64,000 nt of DNA from an uncultured Bacteriovoracaceae bacterium (GCA_937931205.1 CALHBF010000002.1:1-64000); one strand, 5' to 3'; positions 48,646 to 58,380 are shown, numbered from the stretch's first letter. Notes: generated by a model not told the origin, from the sequence alone. Numbers and translations are program-made.

Positions 48646-48670
48646 AAGGGCCTAGACAAGCTAGGCCCTT
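48646..48670 (-). terminator. Intrinsic terminator
   Basis: Stem GGGCCTAG / CTAGGCCC with a 5-nt loop, followed on the minus strand by TTTTCATTTG. It lies just after the 62-aa peptide gene. Confidence 0.75.
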
Positions 48671-48703
48671 AACGAGTGTATTTGAGTGTAACTAACTAGA
48701 ACA

Positions 48704-48892
48704 TTAGCCTCTTACAGCTGAGCTAGAAGCAGGCTTTTTAATCTGCTTAATTTGATCCAAATTAGCCTTAGGATTGATTCTTTCGTTCGCTTCCTGCATC
48801 TGTAGACACTCAGTCTCAGTTTCGCCAGTAGAAGCGTATACGTTATTAGTTAGTAGAACAGTGAAAAAGAAAAAGCTAAAAATTGTTTTCAT
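48704..48892 (-). CDS. Small secreted peptide of unknown function (paralogue)
   Basis: A 62-aa protein with a signal peptide (about 1-20, NNVYA end) and a 42-residue mature part with ECLQM and the end SSAVRG. The start at 48892 was chosen for the signal peptide and the GGGGG ribosome-binding site; a longer in-frame reading to 48997 would add a non-signal extension and run through the sigma-54 promoter. It is related to the 54-aa peptide at 48367-48531. Confidence 0.7.
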   Translation of the reverse strand: MKTIFSFFFFTVLLTNNVYASTGETETECLQMQEANERINPKANLDQIKQIKKPASSSAVRG

Positions 48893-48922
48893 ACATACCC
48901 CCATGTATTTGCTAATTATAGA

Positions 48923-48939
48923 AGCAAGGGCCATGCCAA
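48923..48939 (-). promoter_or_regulatory. Sigma-54 (RpoN) promoter
   Basis: On the minus strand TTGGCATGGCCCTTGCT: the -24 TTGGCA and -12 TTGC elements are in exact GG-N10-GC spacing, one base off the TGGCACG-N4-TTGC consensus. Transcription would start near 48912, about 20 bp before the peptide ATG. An inverted repeat GAGTATG-N6-CATACTC lies upstream at 48956-48975. Confidence 0.7.
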
Positions 48940-49095
48940 GATTGAAACAGCGAGAGAGTATGTAAATCCATACTCTTAGCGAGTTCATTTCGGCCACTGT
49001 CTAAAAACTAGATATTCTTTTTAAACAGCTGTCTAAATATTAAACATATTCGAGGAAAAGATGATTAAAGAGGAAGCAGTTGATAGCAAAAAGAT

Positions 49096-49128
49096 AAAAA
49101 AAAACCGCATCGTTAGATGCGGTTTTTG
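49096..49128 (-). terminator. Intrinsic terminator
   Basis: Stem AAAACCGCATC / GATGCGGTTTT with a 4-nt loop, then a run of T on the minus strand. It ends the RHS/small-protein transcript. Confidence 0.88.
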
Positions 49129-49150
49129 TAGAAAGATTTTTTCGAAAAGA

Positions 49151-49375
49151 TTACTGAGCAGTTGCTTTAGATCCGCTCTTACTCTTTGATTTTGAAGTAG
49201 AGCTAGACTTATCAGGGATATAACGATCCCCGTTGGTCTGAGTTCTTAAACATTTACCATTCTCAATAAGACATGTCTTACATTCACAGTCTTTAAGATC
49301 AGCTTCACCAAGGCCTGAGTTTGCAAGAGCAAGTCCAGAGATTGATAGAGCAACAGTTAAAATTAAAGCTTTCAT
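49151..49375 (-). CDS. Small secreted cysteine-containing protein
   Basis: A 74-aa protein with a signal peptide (about 1-18, GLALA), a short cysteine-rich core (DCECKTCLIENGKC, four Cys) and a Ser/Lys-rich tail. The core may form two disulfides. An AGGAGAAT ribosome-binding site precedes it. It is 15 bp after the RHS gene and cotranscribed. No family was recognised. Confidence 0.65.
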   Translation of the reverse strand: MKALILTVALSISGLALANSGLGEADLKDCECKTCLIENGKCLRTQTNGDRYIPDKSSSTSKSKSKSGSKATAQ

Positions 49376-49390
49376 TCTATTCTCCTCACA

Positions 49391-51016
49391 TTACATGTTT
49401 AAATTTACACCAGCAGGCTTAACGATATTAAGAAGATTCTGGAACGCTTGAGTCACTTGTAGTGCCATTTTATGTCCTGCACTTGACTCTACCTTCTTAA
49501 TCTCACCGTAGTTATCGTAAGCAACGTTGATTTTACCAACTTTTTCCATTTCGATTTCAACAGGCTTTCCAAGAGCATTGTATTTAAAGGCCAATGTTCT
49601 TTTATTGTTAGCAGATTCTTGATCTACCATCTTAGAAATCTTGCCTTTTGAATCATAAATAAGAAGTACTACTTTACCCTTATCATTGTTAGCTCTAATA
49701 AGGTTACCCTTAGGATCGTATTCAAACTGAGTTGTGCCTTCGTTGTTTACAACCTTCGAGATTTTTTTGATTTTATCATTATACTCGATGTTAACAAAAT
49801 CACCTTTCGATGAAGTCTTTTTAACTAGAAGACCTTGCGGGTTATATTCAAAGTTAGTCACGTGGTTGCCTCTGGCAATTTTAATTGGCAGAGAGTTGTC
49901 AGCATAGAAAGTCTCAGTACGAATTCCGTTGATATCAGTAAGAATTCGGTACGTATAACGAGAACCGTCTTGTTTAGCTTTGATTTCGTATTCGTAGCGG
50001 TTTGCAACCGGTTTACCGTCAAATCCTGGCTTCGTCACAATTGTCCAGTAGTGATCATCTGGCTTGGCCTGATCAGCACCATATTGGTACTTTGTTGCTT
50101 CCCCATTACGATCAATAACACCTGTTACAAAAAGCGTTTTTGGATCGTAATCAACTTTAAGTTTTGTTTTGTCACCATAAGCAATTTGAGTCAGGTTGTG
50201 AGATCTGTCATAACCGAACTCATAAACGTTTTCACCAACGTCTTGAGTGAAAACAAGATCATTTTCCTGATACTTATAAAGAGCTTTTTTATCTCCTGCA
50301 GACCATAGTTCTTTAACTAGACCGCCCGGATACCAAGAGAAGAAAATTTGCTTCGCTTGTGAGTCTTTAATTGAATTAAGAAGGCCATCTTTATACATGA
50401 AATCGATGAAGTAACCTGACTTATCAGCAATTTTGGCCAGTTGACCTTCTTTGTTGAAGAAGTCAATTTTACCATCTGAATGGGTTCTTTTAAAACCATC
50501 TTTCATGGCTTCTAGAACTTGCGGCCCGCGATCATTAGAGTAAAGCACTGAACCAGTAGCGATCGTTGTCTGTACTCCAAAGTTTTGAGCATACGTATGT
50601 CTTAGTTCAGCATTCTGAGAAAGCTTCTTAATAAGATCAGCTGCTGCCGTTTCTGTCAGAGATGTTTTCTTTCTCATTTCATCAACGATTTTTTTAGAAG
50701 CTGCTAGGCCATCAATCTGTGTTTTAGGAGTAAAACGAGTTTTAGCTCCTGAACCGTGTTCATGAACGATAATTGATCCATCAGCTGAAAGTTCTAGTTT
50801 TGTTTCAAACTCAGATCCCCAACCAAATCCAAACCATCCAACTTCTGTTGATTTAGAGTTATAGGTTCTCGTAATTTCTAATTTTTTACCGCCACCTGGG
50901 ACAACGATATCAGTATAAGAAATATAGAAGTTCCCGTTCTTTAAATTCACCCCTGCGTGGGCGAATGATGCCACCATCGTCACCAGAGCGAGAGTGATTC
51001 CATTCCATAGCTTCAT
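49391..51016 (-). CDS. Secreted RHS/YD-repeat protein
   Basis: A 541-aa protein with a signal peptide (about 1-21). The N-terminal part (GVNLKNGNFYISYTDIV ... RTYNSKS) matches the DUF6531-like start of RHS proteins, and YD-type repeats run to the end (YEFGYDRSHNLTQIAYGD, TQFEYDPKGNLIRANND, LLIYDSKGKI, LAFKYNALGKPVEIE). Polymorphic RHS toxins carry a C-terminal toxin after a conserved core motif; here the protein stops after the repeats, so no toxin domain is visible. It may be a surface or envelope protein. Confidence 0.75.
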   Translation of the reverse strand: MKLWNGITLALVTMVASFAHAGVNLKNGNFYISYTDIVVPGGGKKLEITRTYNSKSTEVGWFGFGWGSEFETKLELSADGSIIVHEHGSGAKTRFTPKTQIDGLAASKKIVDEMRKKTSLTETAAADLIKKLSQNAELRHTYAQNFGVQTTIATGSVLYSNDRGPQVLEAMKDGFKRTHSDGKIDFFNKEGQLAKIADKSGYFIDFMYKDGLLNSIKDSQAKQIFFSWYPGGLVKELWSAGDKKALYKYQENDLVFTQDVGENVYEFGYDRSHNLTQIAYGDKTKLKVDYDPKTLFVTGVIDRNGEATKYQYGADQAKPDDHYWTIVTKPGFDGKPVANRYEYEIKAKQDGSRYTYRILTDINGIRTETFYADNSLPIKIARGNHVTNFEYNPQGLLVKKTSSKGDFVNIEYNDKIKKISKVVNNEGTTQFEYDPKGNLIRANNDKGKVVLLIYDSKGKISKMVDQESANNKRTLAFKYNALGKPVEIEMEKVGKINVAYDNYGEIKKVESSAGHKMALQVTQAFQNLLNIVKPAGVNLNM

Positions 51017-51071
51017 AGTTCCACCTTTTTACGGATAGTTAAAACTCATATTATTATCGGAGTATTGACCC

Positions 51072-52043
51072 CTAAACTTTAATATTTATTATCTTCATAA
51101 TGACCCACATACCAAATCCCACCATTCCGCAGATCACAACTAAGGCAATCAGCCCCAAGAAAGTCCCGAAAAGTAATGGAAAATACTCTGGGTCACCACT
51201 TCCAAACATCACAATCATGGCAAAAGGCATGGCCCCGATAATGTAGGCCTGAATTTTCCCTGAAGCGATATATGTTTCAATTTTCAGCTGAAGACGTACA
51301 CGTTCACGAATTACGCTCACGATCGTATCGAATGTCTCAGCAAGGTTACCTCCGGTCTCACGAAGGATTGTTACTGAGGTAACAAACATTTCATTATCTT
51401 CGGTATAAACTCTCTGTTTTAAATTCTCTAAAGCTTCATCTAGTGGCACACCGATTTTTGCCTGCTGAAGAACCAGATTGAACTCCTGACTGATAGGAGC
51501 TGGAAGCTCATCAACTACCATTCCGATAGACTGAGGAACAGTCAGCCCTGCTCTGATTCCGTTGGCCATCAGATTGAGAGCATCAACCATTTGAATTTGA
51601 TATTTTCTTTTTCGACGTTCTTCAAAAAAATCTACTAACGGCTTTGGAATCTTCCAACCAAGAACAAGTGCCACAATACCTAGAAGAATTGCGAGAGGAA
51701 GATTTCCCATAATCGCAAGAACACAGAAGACTAATACACCAGAGCCAATAGACATCCCGAGCAGAACCCAAGTTACTTTATCTGGCTCAACTTCGATGAA
51801 CATAATTTCAAATTTTTTGAGAATATAATTTCTAGTTCCGTAAGTTTGCTCATCAACCCAATGGAAAATTTTAATTGAGTTTTTGTAGCAATAAAGAAAA
51901 ACGATGATTCCGATAACCGCAAGAATACCATTTCTTCCAAGAACATCTAAAAATAGATCCACATCACGCTTCGGCTTTACATCCTGAGCGATGAGTATCG
52001 TTGGAAGAAAGAGAATAAGGAAAATGAAAAATTTCATCATCAA
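51072..52043 (-). CDS. Tad pilus inner membrane protein (TadB/TadC, T2SSF)
   Basis: A 323-aa membrane protein with several hydrophobic helices and the T2SSF cytosolic domain (about 160-270; MVDALNLMANGIRAGLTVPQSI, VSVIRERVRLQLKIETYIASGKIQAYI). It is the platform protein that works with the TadA ATPase. Tad loci usually encode two such proteins; only one is found here. It overlaps the ATPase stop by 4 bases. Confidence 0.85.
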   Translation of the reverse strand: MMMKFFIFLILFLPTILIAQDVKPKRDVDLFLDVLGRNGILAVIGIIVFLYCYKNSIKIFHWVDEQTYGTRNYILKKFEIMFIEVEPDKVTWVLLGMSIGSGVLVFCVLAIMGNLPLAILLGIVALVLGWKIPKPLVDFFEERRKRKYQIQMVDALNLMANGIRAGLTVPQSIGMVVDELPAPISQEFNLVLQQAKIGVPLDEALENLKQRVYTEDNEMFVTSVTILRETGGNLAETFDTIVSVIRERVRLQLKIETYIASGKIQAYIIGAMPFAMIVMFGSGDPEYFPLLFGTFLGLIALVVICGMVGFGMWVIMKIINIKV

Positions 52044-54154
52044 GTATTCACAAAGAGTCCGCGAGGAATCTTATATCCTTTACGTTCGAGCACTTCGATA
52101 AATTTAGGAATAAATCCTGAGGCCATGAACTTACCTTGGATCTTCCCATCTTTACCGATACCTTCTTGTTTAAAGACAAAAATATCTTGCAATGTCACTA
52201 CTTCACCCTGGATACCACCAATTTCTGTGATGTACATTACCTTACGTGATCCATCATCAAGTCGAGATTGCTGAATAATCATGTGAACAGCTGAAGCAAT
52301 CATCTCTCTGATAGCCTTTTGTGGAAGACCTGCACCAGCATATTGGACGAGAGTTTCCAGACGAGAAATCGCATCTCTAGGAGTGTTGGAGTGAACAGTG
52401 GTCATTGAGCCATCGTGACCAGTATTCATGGCCTGAAGCATATCAAGAGTTTCTCCGCCTCGACACTCACCCACCACGATTCGATCAGGTCTCATACGAA
52501 GTGTTTGCTTAACAAGACAACGAATATCAATTTCACCATCACCTTCTAAAGAAGGAGGACGTGTTTCTAGTCGTACTACGTGATCTTGCGGGAAGTTCAA
52601 TTCCGCCGAGTCCTCACATGTGATAATACGTTCATTAGATTGAATGAATCCACCAAGCATATTAATCAGCGTCGTTTTACCTGAACCTGTACCACCTGAG
52701 ACAACAATGTTTCGATGAGCTTCAACAGAAATTCTCATAAAGTCGGCCATTTCTTGAGTAATAGAGCCAAATTTTATGATGTCTTTATAGTCCAGACGTT
52801 TATCTGGAAATTTTCGAATGGTGATACAGCAACCATCAATCGCACATGGTGGAATAATTGCATGCACACGGGAACCGTCAGCGAGACGAGCATCCACATA
52901 AGGAGTTTTCTCATCAATACGTCGACCAATAGGTGCAACAATACGCTCGATCACATTCATTACCTGACGATCGTTGGTAAATGTCACCGTTGACTTTTTC
53001 ACCTTACCACTTTGCTCGTAGTAAATCTTTTTAGGTCCAACCACCATGATCTCGGAGATTGTTTTATCAGCGAGCATATCTTCCAGAGGTCCAAGTCCCA
53101 GGGCCTCATCAAGAATTTCTTTTACAATGCGATTCATATCATCGCGGGTTGCTAGAACTGCTTTGGTATCTTCTTTACCAAGTAGCTCCACCACCATTTT
53201 TTTTGTTTGCTCACGAAGAATAATTTTGGCCTTCGGATCAGAATCATCCTGTTTTTTAAGATCCATCTCTTCAACGAGAGCTCGGTGAATACGGGACTTC
53301 AATTCAGTCCAAGGATCTTTGGCATTGGCCGCACTAGAAGTTGGAGCACCACCTGCAGGTGCTTGCGCCTTAGCACCAAGCTCTTGCGGCTTAGTTAGCT
53401 TCTCCAGCGTCTTTAACACGTTTTTTTGAATCAGCTTACGAACACAATCAGTTACACCATTGGCGAAGGCCGAGTTTTTGGCCCCCACGATAACTGGAGT
53501 TGAACGAGAAAGAGCTGCTGTACAGCTGGCATCATCGCGAGCGATGGCATGAAACACCGGCTTGCCGAGCTGTTTACCGATAACATCTGGAGTAACAGGA
53601 TGTCCGTTTACCGCTTGGTTCACTACTATTTGAATCATGTCCTTAGGAAAAAGCATGGTGATCAAATCAGAATACATACGGCGACACTGGTTAACAGCGA
53701 GAAGATCAGGCGATACCACGATAAAAATGAGTGTCGAAAACTCCAGCGCTTTTAGCGTCAGCGGAGTCAATTCACTTCCACCATCAACAATTGTGATCGG
53801 ATAGATATTTGTTAGGGCCTTTAAAACTTTCCCTAACCCTTCTTCATTTACCTGATTAGCGGCAATCGGTTCAGTGGGCATTCCAACAAAATGAATCCCA
53901 GCTTTATGCTCTCCCGTGAAAAGCTGAATAGAGCGAGGATCAATAGCACCAGAGAACTCTGAGAGTTCTTTCAGGTTCTTTTTTGATTTAAGACCAGTAA
54001 TGATATTTTGGTCACCACATGCTTTTTGATCAAAATCTAAAAGCATGGTCTTAGCACGTAATTCAGCAGCGTAAGCAAATGCCAGGTTGGCCGCAACCTG
54101 CGACTTCCCCACACCACCTTTACCGCCAATAACTGTTATAATATGACCTGCCAT
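52040..54154 (-). CDS. TadZ-TadA fusion: MinD/CpaE-like domain plus CpaF-type ATPase
   Basis: A 704-aa protein. Residues 1-265 are a ParA/MinD-like ATPase (deviant Walker [11 protein letters not shown] near 9-18, then MLLDFDQ), as in TadZ/CpaE. After an Ala/Pro/Gly-rich linker (about 275-295), residues 300-704 are a TadA/CpaF secretion ATPase (Walker [10 protein letters not shown], Walker [16 protein letters not shown]). In most tad loci these are separate genes. The start at 54154 was chosen for the AGGAGAAGAG site and the [11 protein letters not shown] ParA start; 20 extra upstream residues in frame are unlikely. Confidence 0.85.
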   Translation of the reverse strand: MAGHIITVIGGKGGVGKSQVAANLAFAYAAELRAKTMLLDFDQKACGDQNIITGLKSKKNLKELSEFSGAIDPRSIQLFTGEHKAGIHFVGMPTEPIAANQVNEEGLGKVLKALTNIYPITIVDGGSELTPLTLKALEFSTLIFIVVSPDLLAVNQCRRMYSDLITMLFPKDMIQIVVNQAVNGHPVTPDVIGKQLGKPVFHAIARDDASCTAALSRSTPVIVGAKNSAFANGVTDCVRKLIQKNVLKTLEKLTKPQELGAKAQAPAGGAPTSSAANAKDPWTELKSRIHRALVEEMDLKKQDDSDPKAKIILREQTKKMVVELLGKEDTKAVLATRDDMNRIVKEILDEALGLGPLEDMLADKTISEIMVVGPKKIYYEQSGKVKKSTVTFTNDRQVMNVIERIVAPIGRRIDEKTPYVDARLADGSRVHAIIPPCAIDGCCITIRKFPDKRLDYKDIIKFGSITQEMADFMRISVEAHRNIVVSGGTGSGKTTLINMLGGFIQSNERIITCEDSAELNFPQDHVVRLETRPPSLEGDGEIDIRCLVKQTLRMRPDRIVVGECRGGETLDMLQAMNTGHDGSMTTVHSNTPRDAISRLETLVQYAGAGLPQKAIREMIASAVHMIIQQSRLDDGSRKVMYITEIGGIQGEVVTLQDIFVFKQEGIGKDGKIQGKFMASGFIPKFIEVLERKGYKIPRGLFVNT

Positions 54155-54155
54155 T

Positions 54156-55676
54156 TTATTCTCTTCTCCTGAACTTCTTTCTAATCTCTTCTGTCCCCAC
54201 TGATGCTGACTCAATGATTTCTGGAGTTATAAAAATTACGTATTGCGACTTTTGGCTCACATACGCTTTTGACCTGTTTAAATTAAATAGAGGTGTTGGA
54301 GCATCCTCTCCGCCTGAACCAGCATTGGGATTGGCATCATAATCAGTGGTTGATTGATTCTGCACAACTCCCCCTATAGCCGCTGACTCAGTTGATTTAA
54401 TGACTAAAGTTGTATTCACTGAATTGTTGGTAGTAACTGGTGGTGAAGAAGAACCAACCTGTAGTTTAATTGAGATGTTCACACTCATCTCTACTTTCTC
54501 TTCTTCCAAAATTCTTGGTTCAATATTCATCGTTAAACCAACGTTGGCCGTTGAAGCCCGAGTGAAATCTCCAGACCCTAAAGAGAAAGGAATAGAGGTA
54601 TCTTTTGTAATCGTTGCCGGTTTTTCATTGCGAGTAATCACCATTGCTGATTGAATCACACGAGCATATCCCGCTGTTTTGGCCGAATTAAGCTTAGGGA
54701 AAAGATTTGAAATGGTAGCACTTAAAGTTCCAGATGATTGTGTTGTCACATCACCGGCCTTTGTTTGACCGATTGAAATCTGAGAATTATCTGCTCCCAT
54801 AAGTGGGGCCCAGCGGAAACCAAAAATCCTGTTGTAACTTTTTGATAATTCCACAAACTGCGAAGAAATCTTCAATAGCTTAGGTGCTGGCTGAGGATCT
54901 TTTTTCTCATTTACTCCGATGAAATCGATTATATCGGAGGCATCAGATGGGGCCGCAAATCTTCCTTCCCCGGATTCAGAAAGTGATAAAATTTTTGGAG
55001 GAAGATAGGCCTTGGCAATAATCATTGCGAGGTTCTTCTTCTCAGCAGAACTCACGACACCCTCAAGCCAAAATGCCTTATTAACAACTCGAACACTTAC
55101 ATCTTTTAAATTATTTCGTGCTAACTCATCGGCCATTTTTTTAGCAATGACTCTTTGAGTTTGAGGAGACATTTCAATTAAGGTTAACACTTCGGGGTAA
55201 TTGGCGAGAACTTTTGAAACTCTCCCGATATCATTGGGAACAACGATCTCGCCGCCGACAAAAACTTTTCCACCTTTAATACCGATCTCAAGACCTTCCA
55301 CATCGCCGATCAATTCGCGAAGTTCAGAAACAACGTTCGATTTCCCTGTAGCCGTTACAGTAATGGTAAAACGAAGACGTACATCTCCGACGTTATCTCT
55401 TACTGTCACAGTCGTTTTACCAGGCTTAATTCCGCGGAAAATCATCTCACGTTTGGCCGGAACCATGATCACTTTAAGAAGTTGCTCATTCCCGATAACA
55501 AGTTTGGTGTGATAATCAAAATCAAGCTTTTCAATATGATCAATCCCAATGGCCACTTCAACTTCTTTTTCCTGAATAGGATTAGAAGTTTGCGCAGAGG
55601 TATCCTGCCCTAACACGTATGAGAGAGGGAAAAGCATTAAACAAGATAATATTAAAAATCGACTAACGATTACCAC
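54156..55676 (-). CDS. cpaC: Tad pilus secretin (CpaC/RcpA)
   Basis: About 506 aa from a GTG at 55676, chosen because it gives a signal peptide (SRFLILSCLMLFPLSYVLG) and overlaps the cpaB end only slightly; an ATG-initiated reading to 55778 is longer. N-terminal pilus/secretin domains (KLVIGNEQLLKVIMVPAKREMIFRGIKPGKTTVTV, about 40-100) and the C-terminal secretin beta-barrel (about 270-490, ending VIFITPEIIE) are visible. It forms the outer membrane channel for Flp pili. Confidence 0.87.
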   Translation of the reverse strand: MVIVSRFLILSCLMLFPLSYVLGQDTSAQTSNPIQEKEVEVAIGIDHIEKLDFDYHTKLVIGNEQLLKVIMVPAKREMIFRGIKPGKTTVTVRDNVGDVRLRFTITVTATGKSNVVSELRELIGDVEGLEIGIKGGKVFVGGEIVVPNDIGRVSKVLANYPEVLTLIEMSPQTQRVIAKKMADELARNNLKDVSVRVVNKAFWLEGVVSSAEKKNLAMIIAKAYLPPKILSLSESGEGRFAAPSDASDIIDFIGVNEKKDPQPAPKLLKISSQFVELSKSYNRIFGFRWAPLMGADNSQISIGQTKAGDVTTQSSGTLSATISNLFPKLNSAKTAGYARVIQSAMVITRNEKPATITKDTSIPFSLGSGDFTRASTANVGLTMNIEPRILEEEKVEMSVNISIKLQVGSSSPPVTTNNSVNTTLVIKSTESAAIGGVVQNQSTTDYDANPNAGSGGEDAPTPLFNLNRSKAYVSQKSQYVIFITPEIIESASVGTEEIRKKFRRRE

Positions 55677-56502
55677 CGCCGCCACCAGCCCTTTGGTTTT
55701 CTCTTGCCGCTTGTTCAGCAAAGTATGCCTTTGCTTCTGCAGCATCTTCTCCCAGAACATCGTACAAACGAGTTCCACTTATTCTTTCAATTGTCTTATC
55801 ATCATTATTTCTAAGAGAGAGAGTGATGTTCCCTCCTCCTGAAATAAGGAATTGTAATTTCTGTACTTCAAAAGGAGTTAACTCCAGCGTGATGGTACTG
55901 AATTGATAGTAGTTGTTCAGTTTCACCTGACGGCTTGAATTGTTATCACTTTGTACATTCACAATCGGCACTGAGTTGGTCACATTATAACCTGTTGAAA
56001 GAACCAAAACGTCTTGCAGAACTGTTTTTACTTTCAGTCTTTCTTTTCTTCCGGCAGCAAAATCAATTAAGGCAAGGACATCAACTCGATCTCCCGGTTT
56101 AATCAAACGGCTCACGGACTGTGATTCGGTTAATTGAATAGAAAGAGCACGTTTCCCAATAGAGATTTGACGAGATAATCCTGTCTGAGCTCCTGGATAA
56201 GTCACACGAGGAACAGTAATCTGCTCACCCTTCTTAATAGGTACAGCTGCAATAGTGTTATAAAGATCTTCTACACGTTTGAAGTGACCAGGCATTTGGA
56301 ATTTAGCAGGAACGTTTTCGAGTTTTACTTTTCGATCATCGATAATTTCAAGTTCTTTGATATCTTCGCGGGCCACCACTACTGGAGTCATATTTCCGTA
56401 TTCGCTGATCAACTCAGATTCTCTGGAATCAATGTAGGAATAAATCATTAACACGGCCAAGGCCGCCAAAATTAGGGAGGTGGTAAAAGCGCGGCTATTC
56501 AT
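55663..56502 (-). CDS. cpaB: Tad pilus assembly protein CpaB/RcpC
   Basis: A 279-aa protein with an N-terminal membrane helix (about 9-24), a SAF domain (MTPVVVAREDIKELEIIDDRKVKLENVPA) and the RcpC domain (LIKPGDRVDVLALIDFA). It ends in a short Gly-rich tail. CpaB helps assemble the secretin. It is within the tad operon. Confidence 0.88.
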   Translation of the reverse strand: MNSRAFTTSLILAALAVLMIYSYIDSRESELISEYGNMTPVVVAREDIKELEIIDDRKVKLENVPAKFQMPGHFKRVEDLYNTIAAVPIKKGEQITVPRVTYPGAQTGLSRQISIGKRALSIQLTESQSVSRLIKPGDRVDVLALIDFAAGRKERLKVKTVLQDVLVLSTGYNVTNSVPIVNVQSDNNSSRQVKLNNYYQFSTITLELTPFEVQKLQFLISGGGNITLSLRNNDDKTIERISGTRLYDVLGEDAAEAKAYFAEQAARENQRAGGGGGNR

Positions 56503-56584
56503 AGTTCATCCTAAACTAAAGTAATTTCGCTAGCTTCTATGATAACAGATTTTCAATTTTGTGCAGGAAATAAGAGGTTTTTAC

Positions 56585-57088
56585 CTATCTGGAGATTTCG
56601 CAACTGCCTCGATAAGTAACAGAGGCATAGTTGGCTCCGGCCACATGAGGAAGAGTTACCACTTCTCCTCCGGGTCCCTTGGCATAACTGGCACCACAGA
56701 TTCCGTAAACAGTTCCGACACGAATAAACTGAGTTGTTTCTTTGCTGTATGGTTGATCACATTTCTCAGATGCATCGTTTAGCATCGGAATTGATACTCG
56801 GTAACAAGGGGCGACTGGATTATCGGATTGCATTTCATCCATCCATCCCACAAAAAACATCCCGAACTTACTCCAGCCGACATGTGTATTTCCCACATCG
56901 GGCTTAGGCACATAGGGATTATTCTGAACTCGATAGTAGAAATAGGCACGAGTTGCTTTCTGCTGATTAATGGAGCCATTGATAGCACTGGCAAAACCAG
57001 AGATCATGGAATAGAGACTGAACATCAACGGTAAGAAGACAATAAGCTCAATTAATGCCTGACCCTTTTGATTAGATTTAGCAGCCAT
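56585..57088 (-). CDS. TadE-like pseudopilin
   Basis: A 167-aa protein. A short basic leader with KGQALIELIVFLPLMF (about 8-23) resembles the TadE prepilin-like start (G-x4-E), followed by a C-terminal domain with four cysteines. The start at 57088 overlaps the previous stop by about 11 bases; an ATG at 57094 is also possible. The 82-bp gap to cpaB shows no clear promoter. Confidence 0.72.
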   Translation of the reverse strand: MAAKSNQKGQALIELIVFLPLMFSLYSMISGFASAINGSINQQKATRAYFYYRVQNNPYVPKPDVGNTHVGWSKFGMFFVGWMDEMQSDNPVAPCYRVSIPMLNDASEKCDQPYSKETTQFIRVGTVYGICGASYAKGPGGEVVTLPHVAGANYASVTYRGSCEISR

Positions 57089-57608
57089 TATCATACAGAG
57101 TAACGTCGAACGATCCCGAACTAGTACACTCTGCTCCTGTAACTGAATAACAAACTCTAGTCGCACATTGAGCACGAGTTGGCTCTTTTCCTAAAAAGGA
57201 TTCTGAAACAAACTCTAGCTTCCCTGAACCCACGACCCTTCCTAAAGCATCAATCGGTTTTTCAAAAACAGTTCGCGCTCCGACAGTCAAATACTCTGAT
57301 GAGTCCTGAGAAGAACTTTGTTGATTAATAGCAAAACCCGTATTGGGTACATCAAAAATATCCAAACGATATTTATTATAAACATCAATTGCGCCCTGTG
57401 GAGAAGGGGGAGTTCCGCTTCCCACCTGGCCAAGGTTACTATCAGCAACGAGGTAAGTTCTTGATGCCATAAAAGTAGCATAATGAACAAGATACCCAGT
57501 GGCGTAGTTAAGTGCACTATTGAACACCATGAACACCACACTCACACCAAACGCAAAAGCAAAAATAAATTCAATGGTCGACTGACCAGACTCATTATTA
57601 GTTTTCAT
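57078..57608 (-). CDS. TadE/TadG-like pseudopilin
   Basis: A 176-aa protein starting with a GQSTIEFIFAFAFG prepilin-like segment (about 8-21), one membrane helix and a soluble C-terminal part with four cysteines (CATRVC ... C). TadE-type minor pilins are cleaved by TadV/CpaA. It overlaps the Flp-like gene by 4 bases. Confidence 0.72.
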   Translation of the reverse strand: MKTNNESGQSTIEFIFAFAFGVSVVFMVFNSALNYATGYLVHYATFMASRTYLVADSNLGQVGSGTPPSPQGAIDVYNKYRLDIFDVPNTGFAINQQSSSQDSSEYLTVGARTVFEKPIDALGRVVGSGKLEFVSESFLGKEPTRAQCATRVCYSVTGAECTSSGSFDVTLYDNGC

Positions 57609-57904
57609 TGTGGATAGTGATCCTTCGCTGAGAAGAAACGAGATCCCGACTGTTTTTCATTATAATAAGTTGGATGAATAGAACCATCCCGATTAGTGCG
57701 TGAAACATCGCCACTGTTACCGCGAGTAAAACCGTGACGATAGGAGAATTCAGAATCATGACGAATTTTTGCCGCCAACTCTCCCTTCTCTCCAAAAAGT
57801 TTTTTAAAGATTTGTGAATTATAGAATGTGACCACAATAGAAACCGCTACTGCCAGCAGCAGGATATACTCCACCATTGTTTGACCTTCTTGTGACTTCA
57901 CCAT
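57605..57904 (-). CDS. Flp-family pilin-like protein, long tail
   Basis: A 99-aa protein. GQTMVEYILLLAVAVSIVV (about 7-25) is a textbook Flp prepilin core with a short leader. The remaining 65 residues are longer than in usual Flp pilins and rich in charged residues and glycine. It is one of three Flp-like proteins in this locus. Confidence 0.75.
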   Translation of the reverse strand: MVKSQEGQTMVEYILLLAVAVSIVVTFYNSQIFKKLFGEKGELAAKIRHDSEFSYRHGFTRGNSGDVSRTNRDGSIHPTYYNEKQSGSRFFSAKDHYPQ

Positions 57905-58380
57905 AAATCTCTACCTAACAGGAGCCATGCAAGCAGCAGCACTGGAGCATAGCTAAAGTGAGAGCGAATCTCTAACAAGATACCTTTCAAATAAAAAGAC
58001 AGAGCATAACCTTTAAGTTTTTTAAAGCTCATGATGATCTTACTTATCAGTAGAATCCCTCCTACTAGTATAGTGCTCAACAGAACATTTTCAAAAAATT
58101 TAAGTTGTAAGGCCCAAGGCAATAATAAGAAAAGTGAAGCAAGATATTTACTGTCTCCTGCTCCCATAATGTGAACGAGGAAGAGAAAGAATCCTACGAC
58201 AATAGTACCTATCGGAAAAATAAGAGCGTTGAACTCGAAAGGAAACGTCCCTATCGCATAGAAAACTATACTGAGCAGAAGATTTACCAGAGTCCAGTAG
58301 TTGGATATTTTTTTGATTTTAAAATCGATGACGGAGACAATCAGCAGCTCAAAAGTAATGAGATAAAAGAGGACATTCAT
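57898..58380 (-). CDS. cpaA: Prepilin peptidase (TadV/CpaA)
   Basis: A 160-aa membrane protein. The aspartic peptidase (A24) motif pair is seen: VIDFKIKKISN (first Asp near 20) and GAGDSKYLA (GxGD). The start at 58380 is set by an ATGA overlap with the upstream Flp-like gene. It cleaves the Flp and TadE-like prepilins. Confidence 0.87.
   Translation of the reverse strand: MNVLFYLITFELLIVSVIDFKIKKISNYWTLVNLLLSIVFYAIGTFPFEFNALIFPIGTIVVGFFLFLVHIMGAGDSKYLASLFLLLPWALQLKFFENVLLSTILVGGILLISKIIMSFKKLKGYALSFYLKGILLEIRSHFSYAPVLLLAWLLLGRDLW

Noticed and set aside
49835-50308. A 157-aa plus-strand reading frame
   Set aside because: It lies opposite the RHS-repeat gene, has no ribosome-binding site or recognisable domain, and is a shadow.
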